Positions 23,349 through 31,081 of a DNA stretch of 52,670 nucleotides are shown here, in pieces; position 1 is the stretch's first letter, and each line of letters opens with the position of its first letter. Location of the stretch: NCBI GenBank assembly GCA_014799365.1, contig JAAVIF010000073.1, forward strand, positions 1 through 52,670. Direction: 5' to 3'. The notes below the pieces were generated by a model, which was given only the letters and a program-made list of their open reading frames with translations, did no database searches and was not told the origin of the DNA. Source of the DNA: Oscillospiraceae bacterium (GTDB taxonomy: Bacteria; Bacillota; Clostridia; Oscillospirales; Ruminococcaceae). The position numbers and the translations under genes were made by a program.

Positions 23349-24989
23349 ATGAACAATGAAATTTTAACGGAATATGCCGATTATCTGCTGCATATCGCCT
23401 TGTACAAAACGGGCAATATCAACGATGCCGAGGACTTGGTGCAGGACACGCTTTTAGCCGCTTTGTCTTATATAAGCAAAGGGAAAACCGTTGAAAATCC
23501 CAAAAGCTGGCTTTCAAGCGTGCTTAGCCGCAGGTTTTACGACAATCTGCGCAGAAAATACCGCAGGCCCACCGTTTGCATAGACGTTGTCCGCGAGCAG
23601 GCGGCGGAGGATAGTATTTTTGAGAATATCGAAAAAACCGAGGACGCGGAAAAAATCCGCCGCTGCGTGGCAATGCTGACAAAAAATTACCGCGAGGTAA
23701 TTATAAGGCATTACATGAACGGTGAAAGCGTAAAGGATATTGCCAAGGCTTTGGATATACCCGTAAACACCGTAAAATCAAGGCTTTATACAGGCAGGGA
23801 GCATATCGGAAAGGAATTTGACATGGAAAATTACACAAAGCAGAGCTATCAGCCCGAGACTCTATGGGTAGGCATGACGGGGCAGTCGGGCCTCAATGAC
23901 GAGCCTTTCTCTCTTGTGGGCGACGACAAAATAAAAATGAACCTGCTTATATTGGCTTACGAAAAGCCCGTAACTATCCCCGAGCTGGCGGGTGCTATCG
24001 GTATCTCCACCGCTTATGTAGAACCAATTGTTGAAAGGCTGATACAGGGAGAGCTTATGGGGCGCACAGGTGATAAGGTCTATACGGATTTCATCATTTA
24101 TACCGAAAAGGATAATCTGGAAACCTTGGACGATCAGCTTAAAATTGCCGACGAAAATTACAGAGAGATATGGGAGATAGTGGACAGGGGCTTAAGGGAA
24201 CTGAAGGAGCAGGATTATTATAAGGCTCAGAGAAAATCTGCGCAGCAAAAATTGGAGAGCCATTTTGTAATAAGAACTGTTCAGAGATCGGTGGATAAAA
24301 TAAGAGACGAGGTCTGCGGCGGTCTTGAACCCTTTTCCGAATACCGTCAACGTCCCAACGGCGGAAAATGGTACGCTATCGGCAATCGTTATCCCGACGG
24401 CTACGATCAATCAAAGTCCCGCTTTTTACCTTACGGTATTAACGGAGAATGGAGCGGCGGCGTTTTAGATTTCCTTGACACAAAGTATCTGTCATTGACA
24501 GACTATGATACTGTGCTGTGCAACGCCCATGAGCTTTACAAAAACGGGAGCGGCGCAAAGGGCAAGGAAAGCGCGCTTAAAATGCTTTACTCGATCTATG
24601 CCGACAACAAAGACGCCTTTTCCGCCTCGGATAAGTGCTGTATCGACAGTATCGATAAGTTTATCGAAACAGGATTTTTGTCAAAGGATTCCGGCGGAAA
24701 GCTGGTCTGCGAAGTACCCGTTATTTCATCAAAGGAAAGGGACAGACACTATGATTTAACGGAAAAATATTGTTCCAAAATATCCGAAAAATTTCACGAT
24801 GCCTTTATAACTGTTATGAAGCCCATGAAGATACCCTCTCATGTTAAATCTTATCTTAAATGGCAAAGATATGACAGATGCTGCAACTATCTGCCTATGG
24901 CGATCATATTGATGGCTAAGGAAGACGGATTGTATCTGAACGGGGTTGAAAAGCCCGAAGCCGCGGTCTATATGTCGTACGATAAATAA
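23349..24989 (+). CDS. ECF-like sigma-70 factor with long C-terminal extension
   Basis: The 546-residue protein begins with an ECF-type sigma factor. Region 2 (about 1-75) contains INDAEDLVQDTLLAAL and NPKSWLSSVLSRRFYDNLRR. Region 4 (about 108-165) contains LTKNYREVIIRHYMNGESVKDIAKAL and NTVKSRLYTGREHI. About 380 residues follow that are not part of a normal sigma factor of around 180 residues. They include a probable winged helix near 195-255 (VTIPELAGAIGISTAYVEPIVERLI), a coiled region near 265-310 and an unrecognised C-terminal domain. No membrane segment or anti-sigma gene is present, so the extension may itself sense a signal. ATG 23349 is preferred for its GAGGTG; the ATG at 23322 lacks a site. 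Monocistronic. Confidence 0.85.
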   Translation: MNNEILTEYADYLLHIALYKTGNINDAEDLVQDTLLAALSYISKGKTVENPKSWLSSVLSRRFYDNLRRKYRRPTVCIDVVREQAAEDSIFENIEKTEDAEKIRRCVAMLTKNYREVIIRHYMNGESVKDIAKALDIPVNTVKSRLYTGREHIGKEFDMENYTKQSYQPETLWVGMTGQSGLNDEPFSLVGDDKIKMNLLILAYEKPVTIPELAGAIGISTAYVEPIVERLIQGELMGRTGDKVYTDFIIYTEKDNLETLDDQLKIADENYREIWEIVDRGLRELKEQDYYKAQRKSAQQKLESHFVIRTVQRSVDKIRDEVCGGLEPFSEYRQRPNGGKWYAIGNRYPDGYDQSKSRFLPYGINGEWSGGVLDFLDTKYLSLTDYDTVLCNAHELYKNGSGAKGKESALKMLYSIYADNKDAFSASDKCCIDSIDKFIETGFLSKDSGGKLVCEVPVISSKERDRHYDLTEKYCSKISEKFHDAFITVMKPMKIPSHVKSYLKWQRYDRCCNYLPMAIILMAKEDGLYLNGVEKPEAAVYMSYDK

Positions 24990-25022
24990 AATTTAGGCTG
25001 TAAAAAGCTCAATCAAAATGTA

Positions 25023-25066
25023 ACCCGTCAAAACCAAGGTAAAATGAGGTTTTGACGGGTATATTT
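25023..25066 (+). terminator. Intrinsic terminator after the sigma factor gene
   Basis: A 13 bp perfect stem: ACCCGTCAAAACC at 25023-25035 with GGTTTTGACGGGT at 25048-25060, followed by a weak T-rich tail. Confidence 0.75.
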
Positions 25067-25080
25067 GTTATCGGTAAGAT

Positions 25081-25310
25081 GTAAACGCCCGAAGCGGCGG
25101 CTTTGCATGGATGCAAACTGCCGTCCGTCCAAAGCGTTGACAGGAGGTCAACGCCCGAAGCGGCGGCTTCGCCTGCTTCTGTGGTGCAATAATTACTCAC
25201 TTTAGGGGGCTTTGCCCCCTCGCGGAGCCGAAGCTCCGCTTCACCCCCACTTCCTTTTTGCAGTGCAAAAAGGAAGCGAAAAAAACATTTGCGGCTTTGC
25301 CGCTTATTTT
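25081..25310. repeat. Direct repeats and a chain of short hairpins
   Basis: AACGCCCGAAGCGGCGGCTT occurs twice, near 25083 and 25150. Four hairpins follow in series: AGGGGGC/GCCCCCT, GCGGAGC/GCTCCGC, CTTCCTTTTTGC/GCAAAAAGGAAG and GCGGC/GCCGC. No gene is seen. The chain may end minus-strand transcription of the GH43-GH5 operon or be repeat debris. Confidence 0.55.
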
Positions 25311-25313
25311 ATT

Positions 25314-26444
25314 TTAATTTTTTGCGGACATTAACTGCTCCAGCAGCAAATCGTCCTTAAATTTACACTGCCCTCTGTCATAAAACACATCGGTAATATC
25401 CCATAAAACGGGGCACATTTCTCTTTTATACGCTTCCTTAGCCACCGATGACAGGAAAAGTCTTATCACCCCGGCCTCCTTATTTTTTGTGGAAACGCCG
25501 TACTCGCCTATAATAACAGGAACGCCTTTATCAACAAAGTTTTCTTTAAGCATATCCATATAGTGGGTAAGCAGCTCAACATCTTCATCGCTGCCCCACT
25601 CTGTCTGAGCCTTGCCCCAGCTTGCGTCGGCTTCCAGAATACAGAAGGTTGATGGTGTATAATAATGAACCGATACCGCGCAGCGGTTTGCTTCGTCCTT
25701 GGGCATAACAAACAGCTCGTCGCAGGTCAGGTCAACGTCGGTATTGTAACCCGCGATAAGCAGGTGACGAAGCGGATTGTTTCCGCCCGAGCCGCGCACA
25801 ATGTCAACAAATTTCTGATTTATTTCATTGAGCAGGCCGAAGGAATCCGCCTTGCCGTCGGTGCTGCCGCTGTATCTGTTCCAAAGAGAGTCCCAGCCGC
25901 CCTCCTCGTTAAGAGATTCAAACATCAGCTTATCGGAATAATCCTGAAAAGCCTCCGTAATCTGTTCCCAGATGCGGGTGTATTTTCTCATGCACTCTTC
26001 CTTATCGGAGGGGAATTGCGTCCACCAGCCGCCGTCATAGTGTATATTGACAATAGCGTACATTCCGCTGTTTATCGTCCAGTCGGTGATCTCTTTTACT
26101 CTTGCCAAGTAGTCGGGATTTATTGTGTAGTCCTCTCCCATAAGATTAGACCACGCTACGGGTATTCTGAGCACTCCGAAGCCGCAGCTTGCGTAGCCCT
26201 TTATCATATCCTCGGTAATAACGGGGCTTCCCCATGCGGTCTCATAGCCCGTCACGCCGTTCATGCTGTTTATCCAGCTTCCGCATGACTCCAATGTGTT
26301 GCCAAGGTTTATACCGAGTCCCATATCCCTTACTATTTCCGCGGTAGTCATATCACGCATCGGTTCTTCCGCGGGAGTGCATGAGGTGAACGAAAAAAGC
26401 ATAAAAACAGTTAAAGCCGCCGCCAAAATTCTTGTTTTCTTCAT
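25314..26444 (-). CDS. GH5 endoglucanase-type lipoprotein
   Basis: The 376-residue secreted enzyme has a lipoprotein signal (FSFTSC, Cys22) and a GH5 domain typical of beta-1,4-glucanases, mannanases or related enzymes. Seen are GLGINLGNTLE, FGVLRIPVAW (Arg93), NIHYDGGWW, the acid/base Glu180 in FESLNEEGG, HYYTPSTF and the nucleophile Glu314 in VIIGEYG. The exact substrate cannot be set; the subfamily looks like clostridial cellulases. No dockerin or carbohydrate-binding module is attached, so it probably works on soluble oligomers at the cell surface. It lies 46 bases after the GH43 gene on the same strand, an operon for plant-glycan use. Confidence 0.9.
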   Translation of the reverse strand: MKKTRILAAALTVFMLFSFTSCTPAEEPMRDMTTAEIVRDMGLGINLGNTLESCGSWINSMNGVTGYETAWGSPVITEDMIKGYASCGFGVLRIPVAWSNLMGEDYTINPDYLARVKEITDWTINSGMYAIVNIHYDGGWWTQFPSDKEECMRKYTRIWEQITEAFQDYSDKLMFESLNEEGGWDSLWNRYSGSTDGKADSFGLLNEINQKFVDIVRGSGGNNPLRHLLIAGYNTDVDLTCDELFVMPKDEANRCAVSVHYYTPSTFCILEADASWGKAQTEWGSDEDVELLTHYMDMLKENFVDKGVPVIIGEYGVSTKNKEAGVIRLFLSSVAKEAYKREMCPVLWDITDVFYDRGQCKFKDDLLLEQLMSAKN

Positions 26445-26490
26445 TTGTGTTTTTCCTTTCAGCTTAAAGCTTGATAAGCTTTTAAAAAAT

Positions 26491-27807
26491 TTATTTTTTA
26501 AACAAGATCGAGATCAGATCAAAAAGATTTCTGTCGTCAAACACATTTGAAAACCAATCTTTATACGGGTGATTTACCTTCAAAAATACGCTGTGCCTGC
26601 CGCATACGTTTTCAACCACCGCTTTATATTCTCCGTCATGAGTAGAAGTTTTACACACTCCGATTTCCTTGCCGTCCTCGCCGTCGATCATAATATGTAT
26701 TTCGGAGGGACAGCCGGAGCAAGTTACCAAAACGGAAAACTCCATGGTTTTGCTTGAATAGTCCTCGCCGAAATCAAAGTACTTAAAGCCTATTACACTG
26801 CCTGTTTTAACATTGGTAACCACGCGTGTGAAGCTGTCCTTTTCCGTTACAAGACAGCCGCCCTTAAGCACGCAGGCAATCTCTGCGGGAGTTATCTTGT
26901 ACGGGTTCAATGAATCCTCAAAGCCGAGCGAGGTCATTTCAACCTGAGGAATAGTGCCGTCGGGAAGAATTTCGATTTTTTCCGCACAGGCGCGGCGTGA
27001 CATTATGCTGCCGTTGGTCATGCGATGATAAAAAACATACCACTGTCCGTTTATGCAGCATACGGAGCCGTGATCGTTTCCTCCGGGGTAATCTATGCTG
27101 TTATCGACTATTGTCCCCATATGCTTAAACGGTCCCTGCGGCTTATCCGCAATGGCGTAATCCAGTCTGCTGCCCATTCTCGGAGAGTATATAAGATAGT
27201 ATCTTCCGTTTATTTTTCTCGGCGAGCTTGCCTCAAAGAAATCGGCAGGCCCTTTTCCGCAGGGTATCATATCTTCGATATAGGAGCCTTTGATTATCTC
27301 GCACATATTTTCGGCGTTTATTTCGTTAAAGTGTGATTTTTCAAAGCCGTAATAAATATAGACACGTCCGTCGTCGTCCACAAGCACTCCCGCGTCGTTA
27401 AAAATGCCGTCGTCCCCCGCGTCCGCTTCGTCATAGCGGTATCTGTCGAGGAGCTTAAAGGGTCCCTCGGGCTTATCGCTTACTCCGACGCAGCCCTTTG
27501 AGCCGAGGATATAGGCATAAAGATAGTATTTTCCGTTATTGCACACAACGTCGGGGGCGTACAGCTCCTTTTCCGTCCACGGTGTGTCGGATTGGTGGTC
27601 GCGGTCGGGCAGGGTGTGGAAGCTGTCGCCGTGGCACTGCCAGTTATTAAGATCGTTTACGGGAGCCGACCACACCTTCAGCTTGAAATCGCAGAAGTTT
27701 TCGCAGCTTACGCGGTCATGAGAGCCGTAAAGATATACGCGGTCTCCGAATACGCGCGGCTCACCGTCGGGAATGTACTCCCAGAGGGGCAGGATAGGAT
27801 TTGGCAT
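26491..27807 (-). CDS. GH43 family beta-xylosidase/arabinofuranosidase-like enzyme
   Basis: The 438-residue protein has a five-bladed beta-propeller GH43 domain (about 1-320) opening NPILPLWEYIPDGEPRVFGDRVYLYGSHD. It contains ELYAPDVVCNNGKYYLY, DAGVLVDDDGRVYIYYGF and FEASSPRKINGRYYLIYSP; the last carries the likely acid Glu. A C-terminal beta-sandwich (about 325-438) resembles a CBM6-like module. There is no signal peptide, so it should act inside the cell on imported oligosaccharides, upstream of and co-transcribed with a secreted GH5. Whether it removes xylose, arabinose or galactose cannot be decided from sequence alone. Its promoter is at 27843-27871. Confidence 0.9.
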   Translation of the reverse strand: MPNPILPLWEYIPDGEPRVFGDRVYLYGSHDRVSCENFCDFKLKVWSAPVNDLNNWQCHGDSFHTLPDRDHQSDTPWTEKELYAPDVVCNNGKYYLYAYILGSKGCVGVSDKPEGPFKLLDRYRYDEADAGDDGIFNDAGVLVDDDGRVYIYYGFEKSHFNEINAENMCEIIKGSYIEDMIPCGKGPADFFEASSPRKINGRYYLIYSPRMGSRLDYAIADKPQGPFKHMGTIVDNSIDYPGGNDHGSVCCINGQWYVFYHRMTNGSIMSRRACAEKIEILPDGTIPQVEMTSLGFEDSLNPYKITPAEIACVLKGGCLVTEKDSFTRVVTNVKTGSVIGFKYFDFGEDYSSKTMEFSVLVTCSGCPSEIHIMIDGEDGKEIGVCKTSTHDGEYKAVVENVCGRHSVFLKVNHPYKDWFSNVFDDRNLFDLISILFKK

Positions 27808-27842
27808 GTTGTTCTCCTTTTCAAAATCAGTTTATTGATTTT

Positions 27843-27871
27843 ATTTTATCATATTTATGAGCGAAGTTCAA
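27843..27871 (-). promoter_or_regulatory. Promoter of the GH43-GH5 operon
   Basis: On the minus strand TTGAAC (plus 27866-27871) and TAAAAT (plus 27843-27848) have a 17-base spacer, about 35 bases before the GH43 start. Confidence 0.6.
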
Positions 27872-27917
27872 TAACTTTATTGCCATGATAGCGGAGAATA
27901 AAGACAACATTGTGCTT

Positions 27918-28036
27918 AGTATTTCTTGCCGCGCGGAACGCGCGCGGCTCGAAATACGTCCGACACTCCTTGCCGACGCTGTCGGCATTTTTTGCTTCGC
28001 AAAAAAGCGGAGTGTCGGACACGTTAGTGCATTACG
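27918..28036 (+). repeat. Multi-hairpin repeat, copy 1
   Basis: Begins AGTATTTCTTGCC. It holds three structural parts: a GCCGCGCG/CGCGCGGC hairpin; an outer stem GTCCGACACTCC/GGAGTGTCGGAC; and, inside that stem, two hairpins (GCCGAC-GCT-GTCGGC followed by T6, and TTTTTTGC-TTC-GCAAAAAA). It ends GTTAGTGCATTACG. The same unit recurs after the tRNA gene at 28697 and again at 28829. Confidence 0.8.
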
Positions 28037-28194
28037 TAAAGTTGATTTTAAAATTTGTTTAAGTTTTCCCAAAATTTAATGAAAAAATAGAAAAAGAGAC
28101 ATGAACAAAAGAAGCAAGCAACTTGAAGGAAAAACAAACAAACAAATCACCACATAAATGCAAACTACCGACATTTGTCAATTAACAAACTTAC

Positions 28195-28507
28195 TTAAGT
28201 GATATTTCACGCACATATTTTTTGAAGCAAACAACAAAAAAATCAGCACTACGCATAGAGGGGGGTAAGGAAAGGATTCTTAAGGTGAAACCTAAGGGGG
28301 GAGAGTGGGGCAGTAAATTTCGCCGAATTTTCCGCACTAAATATATGATGTTACTTGTCTTAACATTTGTATCAGCAGATGAAGGTGCATTTTAGGCGGA
28401 GTTTACTGCACCTTCTCCCCCCTTTGGTGTCACCTTAAGCCCCGCGCGGGAGCGCAAACTGCACCTTCTTCAAGGTCAAAAAGAACACCACATAAAACGC
28501 AGTTTTA
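28195..28507 (+). repeat. Dispersed long-stem element, copy D
   Basis: The cleanest copy. It has the flank TAAGTGATATTTCACGCA, the head AGAGGGGGGTAAGGAAAGG, stem arms 28279-28325 and 28395-28439, then GCCCCGCGCGGGAGCGC and a 3-prime hairpin AAACTGC/GCAGTTT. The stem base reads CTTAAGGTG-AA-ACC-T-AAGGGGGGAG against CTCCCCCCTT-T-GGT-GT-CACCTTAAG. The apical stem GCAGTAAATTTCGCC pairs with GGCGGAGTTTACTGC. No gene is seen between 28037 and 28561. Confidence 0.85.
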
Positions 28508-28561
28508 AAAAGGCATTTTGCTGACTGAAAAATTTTGTGAAAACTTAAGTAAAATTTGTGC

Positions 28562-28590
28562 TTGCAATTGGGTTCTTTTTGTGGTAAAAT
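28562..28590 (+). promoter_or_regulatory. Promoter of tRNA-Arg
   Basis: TTGCAA at 28562-28567 and TAAAAT at 28585-28590 with a 17-base spacer, about 30 bases before the tRNA. Confidence 0.6.
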
Positions 28591-28621
28591 ATAAACGTTG
28601 ATTTAATAACTTATTTTTACT

Positions 28622-28697
28622 CTGCCCGTAGCACAATGGATAATGCGTTGGACTCCGACTCCAAAGACTGCCGGTTCGACCCCGGCCGGGCAGGCCA
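28622..28697 (+). tRNA. tRNA-Arg (anticodon CCG)
   Basis: Folded by hand. The acceptor stem CTGCCCG (28622-28628) pairs with CGGGCAG (28687-28693); the discriminator is G, followed by an encoded CCA (28695-28697). The D arm is GCAC...ATGC with loop AATGGATA. The anticodon arm TTGGA/TCCAA has loop CTCCGAC, giving anticodon CCG, which reads the CGG arginine codon. The T arm GCCGG/CCGGC has loop TTCGACC. A structured repeat begins on the terminal A of CCA and supplies the likely terminator. Confidence 0.95.
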
Positions 28698-28982
28698 GTA
28701 TTTCTTGCCGCGCGGAACGCGCGCGGCTCGAAATACGTCCGACACTCCTTGCCGACGCTGTCGGCATTTTTTGCTTCGCAAAAAAACGGAATGTCGGACA
28801 CGTTAGTGCATTACGGTATGTGGGCTTTGACGTGCAGAACGCGCGCAGCTCGAAATACGTCCGACAAACCTTGCCGACGCTGTCGGCATTTTTTGCTTCG
28901 CAAAAAAACGGAATGTCGGACACGTTAGTGCATTACGGTATGCGGGCTTTGACGTGTTGAACGCGCACTTTGTATTACGAAA
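28697..28982 (+). repeat. Tandem multi-hairpin repeats downstream of tRNA-Arg (copies 2, 3 and a partial 4)
   Basis: Copy 2 spans 28697-28815 and starts with the A of the tRNA CCA end. Copy 3 spans about 28816-28938. A partial copy (28939-28982) repeats GGGCTTTGACGTG-GAACGCGC and then decays. Each full copy keeps GCCGACGCTGTCGGC followed by T6, which is a good intrinsic terminator, so the first copy should end the tRNA transcript. The outer stems are less perfect than in copy 1. The reading frames crossing the repeats are not genes. Confidence 0.8.
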
Positions 28983-29006
28983 GTCAAAATGTTTCATAAT
29001 AAAAAA

Positions 29007-29054
29007 CCCGATAAATTTTGCCGATTATGTCAGCAAAATTTATCGGGATTTTTT
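29007..29054. terminator. Bidirectional intrinsic terminator
   Basis: A 15 bp perfect stem (29007-29021 with 29033-29047), preceded by six A and followed by six T, lies between the plus-strand tRNA region and the minus-strand gene ending at 29092. It can stop transcription from both sides. Confidence 0.85.
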
Positions 29055-29091
29055 AACGTCCTGAAGGATACGACTTCCGACTAACGGATAT

Positions 29092-29592
29092 TCAGTGCTG
29101 CACTTCGTTCGCAGCCGACAAAAATTCCTCGGGAACATGATACCCAAGCTCTGCAAGCTGTCTTGCGTAATCGGGATTGCGAAGCCTTTCAATGGACTGA
29201 AAGCGCAAAACCTCCAGCTCCTTTGCCTTTGCGCCCGATTTTACCTTTATAACATCGACAATTGAGCTTATCACCACAATAATGCCTAAAATTGCCAGTA
29301 TGGGCGGGTATATATGTATTTTGGTACTGAAAAAAAGCTCCAAAACAAATATGAGCGCGCAGCCAAGGAATATCGCGCCGCCTATTAAAGCCGATTTTAC
29401 TCCTCTTTTCATTGAAAGCTCATCGGGAGGAAAGCCGTCTACCGCAACCTCGTGGTAGCTTGCGTCAAGATACGCTCCGTTACATTTTTTGCAAATTCTT
29501 ATAGGACTTCCGTACTTGTATTTGTCCGCGGCGTAGTCGGAAATCTTTTTGTTGCAGTGCGGACAAGCTCCGTTTGTCTGTGGGATATTCAT
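29092..29592 (-). CDS. Zinc-ribbon membrane protein, unknown function
   Basis: The 166-residue product starts with a treble-clef-like zinc ribbon: Cys10-x2-Cys13 (CPHC) and Cys34-x2-Cys37 (CKKC). Two membrane helices follow (about 64-88 and 95-116) and a charged C-terminal tail of about 50 residues. Both ends should be cytoplasmic. No family function is known to me. ATG 29592 is chosen because AAAGGTGA lies just before it and the ribbon starts there; an in-frame start 9 residues upstream is weaker. It lies 19 bases after hisS on the same strand, so it is probably co-transcribed. Confidence 0.75.
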   Translation of the reverse strand: MNIPQTNGACPHCNKKISDYAADKYKYGSPIRICKKCNGAYLDASYHEVAVDGFPPDELSMKRGVKSALIGGAIFLGCALIFVLELFFSTKIHIYPPILAILGIIVVISSIVDVIKVKSGAKAKELEVLRFQSIERLRNPDYARQLAELGYHVPEEFLSAANEVQH

Positions 29593-29611
29593 TTTTATGA
29601 TCACCTTTCTA

Positions 29612-30892
29612 TTATTCAACGGCCATTAAAACGGAGTTAACATTCTCGGCGAATTTATCACCGATATTTACGGTCATTTTCTCGCCTGTTTTCATGTTCT
29701 TCAATTCCGCTTTACCCGCTTGTATTTCGTTTTCGCCTATTACCATACTGAAAGCGGCTCCGATCTTATCCGCGTACTTCATCTGCGCCTTTAAGCCTCT
29801 TCCGACTATATCGCATTCTGCCCAGAAGCCGTATTCCCGAAGCTGTCTAACAAGGGATAAGGCGTAAGAGGAAGCGTTTTCGTCGGTACCCGCAATAAAC
29901 AGATCGCACCGCTTTGCCGGCTCATAGTCGGCGTTCTGCGCGTCCATTACCATTAAAATACGCTCCAAGCCCATTGCAAAGCCCAGTGCGGCGACGGGCT
30001 TTCCGCCTATTTCCTCCACAAGCCCGTTATAACGTCCGCCACCGCAGACCGTACCCTGTGCACCGCAGCTGTCGCTGATAAATTCAAAAACGGTATTGGT
30101 GTAGTAATCGAGACCTCTTACTATACGCGGATTTACAGTGTACTTCACGTTCATTTCATCAAGAGCTTTTTTTACTCTTTCAAAATGATCGCTGCAGCTG
30201 TCGCAAAGGTAATCAAGAATAACGGGGGCGTCCTTTGCGAAGCCGTGGCATATCTCGCTTTTGCAGTCCAGAAGGCGCATGGGATTTTTTTCCAGTCTTT
30301 CCTTGCAGGTATCGCAAAGCTGCGCTTCATACTGCTTGTAATATTCCCTTAAGGCCTGCTGATATTTGGCTCTGCATTCGGGACAGCCTATGCTGTTTAT
30401 TTCGAGAGCAACGTTTTTTAAATTCAAAAACTTGAATATATCGTCAACCATGCAGATGATCTCCGCATCGCTGACAGGTGAGTTTGCGCCTAAGATCTCA
30501 ACGCCGAACTGATTAAATTCGCGGAGTCTGCCGCTTTGAGGGGCTTCGTAGCGGAAGCACCTTGTGAAGTAATAAAGCTTTAAGGGCAGTGCCTCGTTTA
30601 AAAGACCGTTTTCAAGAGCGGCTCTTACCGCACCAGCGGTTCCTTCCGGCTTTAAGGTTATGCTTCTTCCTTTTTTGTCGTTAAAGGTGTACATTTCCTT
30701 TTGCACAACGTCGGTAGTGCCGCCGACACCCCTTTGAAACAGCTCCGTATGCTCGAAGGTAGGCGTTCTTATTTCCTTGCAGCCGTATGCTTCGGCAACC
30801 TGTGCCGCAATTTTTTCAACGGTGTGCCACTTGTTCATTTGAGACGGCAGCTTATCTTCTGTGCCTCTTGGGGCTTTTGTAACAATATCCAT
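29612..30892 (-). CDS. hisS: Histidine-tRNA ligase
   Basis: This class II synthetase charges tRNA-His. The 426-residue product has the opening PRGTEDKLPSQ and motif 1 region TPTFEHTELFQRGVG. Motif 2 is FTRCFRYEAPQSGRLREFNQFGVE. The HisA signature is RGLDYYTNTVFEF and motif 3 is LGFAMGLERI. The C-terminal anticodon-binding domain spans about 330-426. It is preceded by mgsA with a 189-base gap and followed by the zinc-ribbon gene. The gap was checked for a T-box leader (AGGGTGGNACCGCG motif); none was found, so control by uncharged tRNA-His is not supported here. Unlike in many Firmicutes, aspS is not next to it. Confidence 0.97.
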   Translation of the reverse strand: MDIVTKAPRGTEDKLPSQMNKWHTVEKIAAQVAEAYGCKEIRTPTFEHTELFQRGVGGTTDVVQKEMYTFNDKKGRSITLKPEGTAGAVRAALENGLLNEALPLKLYYFTRCFRYEAPQSGRLREFNQFGVEILGANSPVSDAEIICMVDDIFKFLNLKNVALEINSIGCPECRAKYQQALREYYKQYEAQLCDTCKERLEKNPMRLLDCKSEICHGFAKDAPVILDYLCDSCSDHFERVKKALDEMNVKYTVNPRIVRGLDYYTNTVFEFISDSCGAQGTVCGGGRYNGLVEEIGGKPVAALGFAMGLERILMVMDAQNADYEPAKRCDLFIAGTDENASSYALSLVRQLREYGFWAECDIVGRGLKAQMKYADKIGAAFSMVIGENEIQAGKAELKNMKTGEKMTVNIGDKFAENVNSVLMAVE

Positions 30893-30937
30893 TGGTTATT
30901 CCTTTCTTTTTTGTTCCTTTTAAAAGGGTTCACTGCA

Positions 30938-30975
30938 AAAATCTGCCCCGTAACCGTAAGGCAACGGGGGCACAA
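30938..30975 (-). terminator. Hairpin between mgsA and hisS
   Basis: GCCCCGT and ACGGGGGC arms (plus about 30944-30972) with an inner CC/GG pair are followed on the minus strand by AGATTTTT. It may be an mgsA terminator or a hisS leader hairpin. Confidence 0.45.
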
Positions 30976-31081
30976 AAACACAAAAATCATTAGGAGATTT
31001 AAAATGAAAAAAACTGTAAAGCGTTAATACATAACGTGTCGAAAAGCCAAGAGATCAAAACGGTTACCGATTTGACGGTCA

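Noticed and set aside
28697-28982. CRISPR array or integrative element at the tRNA
   Set aside because: Repeat units are about 120 bases, abut directly without unique spacers, and no cas or integrase gene is present.
27827-28997. Several 60-106 codon reading frames in the repeats around the tRNA
   Set aside because: They arise from the tandem repeat units themselves in several frames and lack ribosome binding sites.
30893-31081. T-box leader for hisS
   Set aside because: The AGGGTGGNACCGCG antiterminator motif is absent on the minus strand; only a simple hairpin is present.
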